Of a stretch of 8,984 nt of DNA, positions 5,693-8,984 are shown in pieces (the first letter of the stretch is position 1; each line of letters opens with the position of its first letter). Made by a program: the position numbers and the translations under genes. The DNA comes from Reyranella sp. Lineage in GTDB: Bacteria > Pseudomonadota > Alphaproteobacteria > Reyranellales > Reyranellaceae. The stretch spans positions 1 through 8,984 of the forward strand of contig SCVT01000660.1 in NCBI GenBank assembly GCA_004296815.1. The letters run 5' to 3'. Below the pieces are notes generated by a model that saw only the letters and a list, made by a program, of their open reading frames with translations, searched no databases and was not told the DNA's origin.

Positions 5693-6637
5693 TCAACCGC
5701 CCGCCGGACGGCGCTTGCGGCGCGCCAGCGGGTGCTTGTCCTGGACCAGCGAACGCAGCTTCTCGTCGAGTACGTGCGTATAGATCTGGGTCGTGGCGAT
5801 ATCCGCATGGCCCAGCATCATTTGCACCGAACGCAGGTCCGCGCCGCCCTCCAGAAGATGGCTGGCAAAGGCGTGGCGCAGCACATGAGGCGACACGCGC
5901 GCCGGATCGATGCCGGCGCCGAGGGCCGCCTCCTTGAGGAGCTGCGCGAAACGCTGACGCGTGAGATGGCCGGTGCGTCCACGCGAGGGAAAAAGGAAGC
6001 GCGAGGTCTCGCCCTCGCCCAGCGTGACGCCGCGTATGCGCAGCCATGCCGCGATCGCCACGCGCGCCGGATCCGAGAGTGGGACGAGGCGTTCCTTGTC
6101 GCCCTTGCCGCGCACCATCAGCATCGACGGGTCGCGTTCGACGGCGGAGAGCGGCAGGGTCACCAGTTCCGATACACGCAGGCCTGCGGCATAGAGGATC
6201 TCGAGCAGCGTCGCCATGCGGCCGCCGTCGGTTTCGTCCTTCGCCCGCGCCGCATCTATCAACCGATCGACCTCGTCGCGCGACAGGACCTTGGGCAGTG
6301 GCCGCCCGAGCTTGGGCGAATCGAGTGTGCTCGCCGGATCGTCCTCGCGCATGCGCTCGGCCAGCACGAACCGGAAGAACTGGCGCATCACCGACAGCCG
6401 GCGCGCCACCGTGCGCGGCGTCATGCCGACATAATCGAGCGACTTCAGGTAGGCGCGGAGCGCCGTCGCATCAGCATCGAGCAGCGTCTGCTTGCGGCGC
6501 GCCAGGAAACCCTGCAGGTCGCCGAGATCAGCGCCATAGGCCGCCAGCGTGTTCTTCGACGCGCCGCGCTCGGCCTGCAGCATCTCGAGGAAGGCTTCGG
6601 CCTCGCGGGCACGCTGCAGGGCGGGCTTGCGCTTCAT
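5693..6637 (-). CDS. xerD: Site-specific tyrosine recombinase XerD
   Basis: XerD acts with XerC at the chromosomal dif site to resolve dimers at division. The predicted protein has 314 residues, slightly longer than E. coli XerD (298). An N-terminal SAM-like core-binding domain (about 10-95) is followed by the catalytic domain. All six catalytic residues are visible: R154 (AAGLRVSEL), K178 (RGKGDKER), H251 and R254 (HVLRHAFASHLL), H277 (MLGHADI) and nucleophile Y286 (TTQIYTHV). The C-terminal DEKLRSLVQDKHPLAR fits XerD better than XerC. The start is ATG 6637; the frame stays open upstream but that part is not XerD-like and overlaps the preceding gene. A 10 nt gap separates it from the preceding stop. 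No mobile-element context is present, so this is the housekeeping recombinase. Confidence 0.95.
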   Translation of the reverse strand: MKRKPALQRAREAEAFLEMLQAERGASKNTLAAYGADLGDLQGFLARRKQTLLDADATALRAYLKSLDYVGMTPRTVARRLSVMRQFFRFVLAERMREDDPASTLDSPKLGRPLPKVLSRDEVDRLIDAARAKDETDGGRMATLLEILYAAGLRVSELVTLPLSAVERDPSMLMVRGKGDKERLVPLSDPARVAIAAWLRIRGVTLGEGETSRFLFPSRGRTGHLTRQRFAQLLKEAALGAGIDPARVSPHVLRHAFASHLLEGGADLRSVQMMLGHADIATTQIYTHVLDEKLRSLVQDKHPLARRKRRPAGG

Positions 6638-6647
6638 GGGGCTTGCT

Positions 6648-8258
6648 TCACAGACCGTGGGCGATCGCGACCTCGACCGCGAACAGCCGGGCCGTATGAT
6701 CCTCGCCGACCTGGCGCAGGGCGCGCACGATGGTCCCCACCGTGGCCGGATGCAGCTCGACGAGCGGTGTCTCGCCGATCGACAGGGCGGCGAGCAGCGC
6801 CGTCTCGGCGCGTCGACGGCCGCCCGCCGCGGCCTGCAGCGCCTGCATCGTCGAGGCTGGCGGCGAGACGAGGCGCGCATTGGCCGACGGCGCCTCCGGC
6901 AGCGTAGTCGATCCTGGCGGCACGTCGATGCCGGTCGCGCGGAACAATTCCAGCATCAGGCTGCCGCGCAGCGGCGCCTTCGCGGCGTCCTCCTGGCGGA
7001 TGACCTCGTACCAGCGATTCACTTCCTCCGGCGGCAGCCGCCTGGGATCGTCGATGCCAGCGATGGCGACCAGCGGCATCAGCCGGTCGAGCGCTTGCAT
7101 TGCGCGGGCATTGTTGTAAGCGGCCGTCAACGCAAGCTTCGTCCATGCCCTGGTCTGCGCCTTGTCGCCCAGCAGCAAGAAGCCGCGAATCGCCTCCTGC
7201 GCCACGTTGGCGTACTCGGCCTTGGGCGGCAGGTTGATCAGCGCGAGCGCACTGCCGCGCGCGACCGTCGGAAACAGTGCGCCGCCCTTCTCGTCGCCGT
7301 AGACCGCGGCGATCGAGCTCATGAGCTGTTGCGGGCTCTGCGCAGCGCGGGCCGACGCGACCAGGCGAGCCCGGCGCGCCATGGGGGCCGGCAGGCTCAC
7401 GCGGCCGCGCACTGCCTCGATATAGAGGTCGCCCAGCCGCGATGCGTCGATGATGGCCAATGCTTCGCCGCGCTCTGCGATCTCGAGACGCGTCGGCATG
7501 GGGAGCGTCCGGTGCGCGACCAGCGAACGGATCATCGACGGCTGCGTCGTGCGCAAAATGCTGGCCGGCGGCTGCACGTAGGCGAGATCGAGCATCACCA
7601 TCGCCGGCCCGTCGAGCTGCGTTGGCGGCGCGGCGTTGGGCGGCAGGCCGCCGGCGGCGATCTCGACCAACTTTGCGAAGGCCGGATCGGCCGTGCGCAG
7701 GGGGACGGCAGCGGCCAGCGCGCCGGCATTGTCTCCTGCCACGAGCCTGCAGGCGATGTCGACGCGGAGTGCGAACGGCTGCTGCAGCGGGTGGCTGCGG
7801 GCGATGGCGCAGGCAGTCTCCTTCTCGCCCGACAACATCAGCGCATTCACCGTCGTGGCGACGACCGACGGATCGGCATAGCCGCCGGCGCCACGCACCA
7901 TCTCGTTCAGGTTCTCGGCTTCGCCCATCGCCGCGAGCTTCTCGACCTCAAGCGCGAACAGGCTGGGCGGCGGACTGCCGTCAGCGGCCGGAGGTCGGAC
8001 CGCGCTCACCATCACCCTGAACTGCAGATCGCGCAGCGCGCGGCTGCGCGGCGCGGGCTGCAGCGCCGAGACCAGGCGCTTGGCCGTGGCGAGCGAGGTG
8101 CCGCTCCAGGCGTCGGCCGGCATGCCGCCGTTCTGCTGGCTGAGGAAGCCCGTCGGGCGGCTGTCGAAGTTGGGTGCCTTGGTCTGCGCCCATAGCGGCG
8201 ACGCGACGATGGCGAATGCCGTCGCGAGGACGCTGCAGCTAGCGCGCAAAACGCTCAC
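6648..8258 (-). CDS. Predicted secreted/periplasmic protein of unknown function
   Basis: A 536-residue protein that I do not recognise. GTG 8258 is taken as the start because it opens a classic Sec signal peptide: one Arg (R5), then a hydrophobic stretch (about 8-20), then SPLWA with likely cleavage after A24. GAGG lies about 12 nt upstream. An ATG at 8330 in the same frame would add 24 charged residues before the signal and overlaps the preceding small gene, so it is less likely. The mature part is Ala/Leu-rich and appears largely helical (for example EVEKLAAMGEAENLNEMV, GEKETACAIARSHP, AQEAIRGFLLLGDKAQT), suggesting a helical-repeat solenoid. A Pro-rich linker sits near residue 450. There are two Cys after the signal (Cys in TACAIA and in DIACRL), possibly a disulfide. 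It overlaps the small membrane gene by 20 nt and precedes xerD by 10 nt. Confidence 0.8.
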   Translation of the reverse strand: MSVLRASCSVLATAFAIVASPLWAQTKAPNFDSRPTGFLSQQNGGMPADAWSGTSLATAKRLVSALQPAPRSRALRDLQFRVMVSAVRPPAADGSPPPSLFALEVEKLAAMGEAENLNEMVRGAGGYADPSVVATTVNALMLSGEKETACAIARSHPLQQPFALRVDIACRLVAGDNAGALAAAVPLRTADPAFAKLVEIAAGGLPPNAAPPTQLDGPAMVMLDLAYVQPPASILRTTQPSMIRSLVAHRTLPMPTRLEIAERGEALAIIDASRLGDLYIEAVRGRVSLPAPMARRARLVASARAAQSPQQLMSSIAAVYGDEKGGALFPTVARGSALALINLPPKAEYANVAQEAIRGFLLLGDKAQTRAWTKLALTAAYNNARAMQALDRLMPLVAIAGIDDPRRLPPEEVNRWYEVIRQEDAAKAPLRGSLMLELFRATGIDVPPGSTTLPEAPSANARLVSPPASTMQALQAAAGGRRRAETALLAALSIGETPLVELHPATVGTIVRALRQVGEDHTARLFAVEVAIAHGL

Positions 8259-8418
8259 TGGGCACCGGAACCTCGAAATGCCGAAGCGGCGGGCGCGGTT
8301 CGATGACCGCCAACGCCACCAGTCCGGCAATCAGAAGACAGGCGACCGCGACCGCCACCACCGGGCCAAGGCGCAAGGTGGGCACGCTGAATCGGTTTCT
8401 GGAACGGAACAGGGGCAC
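8239..8418 (-). CDS. Small single-pass membrane protein (59 residues)
   Basis: This short gene has GTG 8418 as the only good initiator after an in-frame stop (TAG, 8433-8431). A basic N-terminus (R5, R7, R9, R16) is followed by one hydrophobic helix from about L17 to I39 (GPVVAVAVACLLIAGLVALA). A short Pro-rich tail follows, with RHFEVPVPSERF near the end. The positive-inside rule puts the tail in the periplasm. The stop overlaps the GTG start of the secreted protein by 20 nt, so the two are probably co-translated and may work together at the inner membrane. The ribosome binding site is poor (AGG 11 nt upstream). The clean membrane-protein profile and overlap argue for a real gene; function is unknown. 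Confidence 0.6.
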   Translation of the reverse strand: MPLFRSRNRFSVPTLRLGPVVAVAVACLLIAGLVALAVIEPRPPLRHFEVPVPSERFAR

Positions 8419-8529
8419 GGCGCGGGCAACCTACCCGGCCGCCGTGTGGGCGGCAATCGCCGCGCACTTGCTGCGCCGGTCGCTTGAAACGACGGGCATT
8501 ATGGGCGACATGCATGGGTGCAGCTCGCC
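8419..8529 (-). promoter_or_regulatory. Divergent intergenic region, minus operon / aroK
   Basis: This 111 bp gap must hold promoters for both directions. On the minus strand CATAAT (8503-8498, 5/6) could be a -10 box, but no good -35 box precedes it. On the plus strand TTGAAA (8484-8489, 5/6) could be a -35 box but lacks a matching -10. Two mutually exclusive hairpins lie near the small gene start: 8438-8443 with 8449-8454, and 8450-8454 with 8459-8463. None is certain. Confidence 0.35.
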
Positions 8530-8984
8530 ATGGACGCCTCTCCACCCCTGTCGTTGCCGCGCACCGTGGCCATCGTCGGCCTGATGGGCGCGGGCAAGAG
8601 CGCCATCGGCAAGCGGCTGGCACTGCGCCTCGGCCTGCCGTTCGTCGATGCCGACGACGAGATCGAGCGTGCGGCCGGCTGCAGCATCGCGGAGTTCTTC
8701 GAGAAATATGGCGAGCAGGAGTTCCGCGCCGGCGAGCGTCGTGTGATCGCCCGCCTGCTCGACGAAACGCCGCACGTCCTCTCGACCGGCGGCGGCGCCT
8801 ACATGGATCCGGAAACACGCGCCTTGATGCGCGCCAAGGCCCTCACCATATGGCTACGTGCCGAGCTCGACGTGCTGTTCGAGCGGGTCAAGAAGCGTGC
8901 GCACCGCCCCCTGCTGCGCCAGGGCGACCCACGGGAGATTCTCGACCGGCTGATGCAGCAGCGCTATCCCATCTACGCCGAGGC
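8530..8984 (+). CDS. aroK: Shikimate kinase (C-terminus cut by window edge)
   Basis: AroK phosphorylates the 3-hydroxyl of shikimate with ATP, the fifth step of the chorismate pathway to aromatic amino acids. The frame is open for 151 codons to the right edge, most of a protein usually about 170-200 residues long. Motifs are the Walker A GLMGAGKS (17-24), DADDEIE (40-46) with the shikimate-binding D42, R66 in [15 protein letters not shown] (85-91), the lid arginine in HRPLL (R126), and R145 in QQRYPIYAE, equivalent to the C-terminal substrate-binding Arg. The start is ATG 8530; an in-frame GTG at 8518 is possible, and neither has a strong ribosome binding site. aroB often follows aroK, so it may lie just outside the window. 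Confidence 0.95.
   Translation, partial: MDASPPLSLPRTVAIVGLMGAGKSAIGKRLALRLGLPFVDADDEIERAAGCSIAEFFEKYGEQEFRAGERRVIARLLDETPHVLSTGGGAYMDPETRALMRAKALTIWLRAELDVLFERVKKRAHRPLLRQGDPREILDRLMQQRYPIYAE

Noticed and set aside
5693..6637. xerD as an integrase marking a mobile element or genomic island
   Set aside because: The accA/xerD/aroK neighbourhood, the XerD-like C-terminus and the lack of a tRNA, attachment repeats or phage genes point to the housekeeping recombinase.
5669..8195. Long plus-strand open frames (412 and 548 codons) opposite accA/xerD and the secreted protein
   Set aside because: They are Arg/His/Ala-rich mirror frames typical of GC-rich DNA, with no recognisable motif, and they lie antisense to genes with clear family signatures.
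8501..8516. ATG 8501, 8510 and 8514 as starts for aroK
   Set aside because: None is in frame with the shikimate kinase reading frame; only GTG 8518 and ATG 8530 are.

Overview
The window is GC-rich, densely coding DNA that looks like an alphaproteobacterial chromosome. The strongest sign is the block accA - xerD - (secreted protein) <-> aroK. From memory, accA/xerD next to a divergent aroK-aroB pair is a recurring alphaproteobacterial gene order. A Rhodospirillales/Reyranella-like host would fit, but the sequence alone does not prove it. No RNA gene, insertion sequence, CRISPR array, phage gene or replication origin is visible.

Left third (1-3722), an accessory oxygenase locus. A TauD/TfdA-type Fe(II)/2-oxoglutarate dioxygenase on the minus strand runs off the left edge. 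It is transcribed away from a plus-strand cluster. That cluster is oxygenase A, a putative 2OG-Fe(II) oxygenase of the PF13759/TIGR02466 type. Next is a TTC38-like tetratricopeptide protein whose ATG overlaps the oxygenase stop (ATGA). Last is oxygenase B, a second copy of the same family, about 70% identical to A by hand alignment and starting exactly 2,100 nt downstream of it. Two very similar oxygenases around a helical-repeat protein, beside a third oxygenase, is the least ordinary arrangement here and the best candidate for an uncharacterised system.

Right two thirds (3680-8984), mostly housekeeping. Reading leftwards on the minus strand from about 8418 is a tight five-gene run. It holds a 59-residue single-pass membrane protein, a 536-residue predicted secreted protein of unknown function, the tyrosine recombinase XerD, the acetyl-CoA carboxylase alpha subunit AccA, and an LLM-class (luciferase-like) flavin oxidoreductase. 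Neighbours are separated by 5-34 nt or overlap, so one operon is likely. aroK (shikimate kinase) is divergent at the right edge and incomplete.

The two blocks meet tail to tail. Oxygenase B and the LLM oxidoreductase overlap by 43 bp at their 3' ends, and the overlap encodes a C-terminal extension that oxygenase A lacks. A 22-codon leader reading frame with a good ribosome binding site ends in an ATGA overlap with the start of oxygenase B. Promoter calls are eye-matched to sigma-70-like boxes and are tentative.
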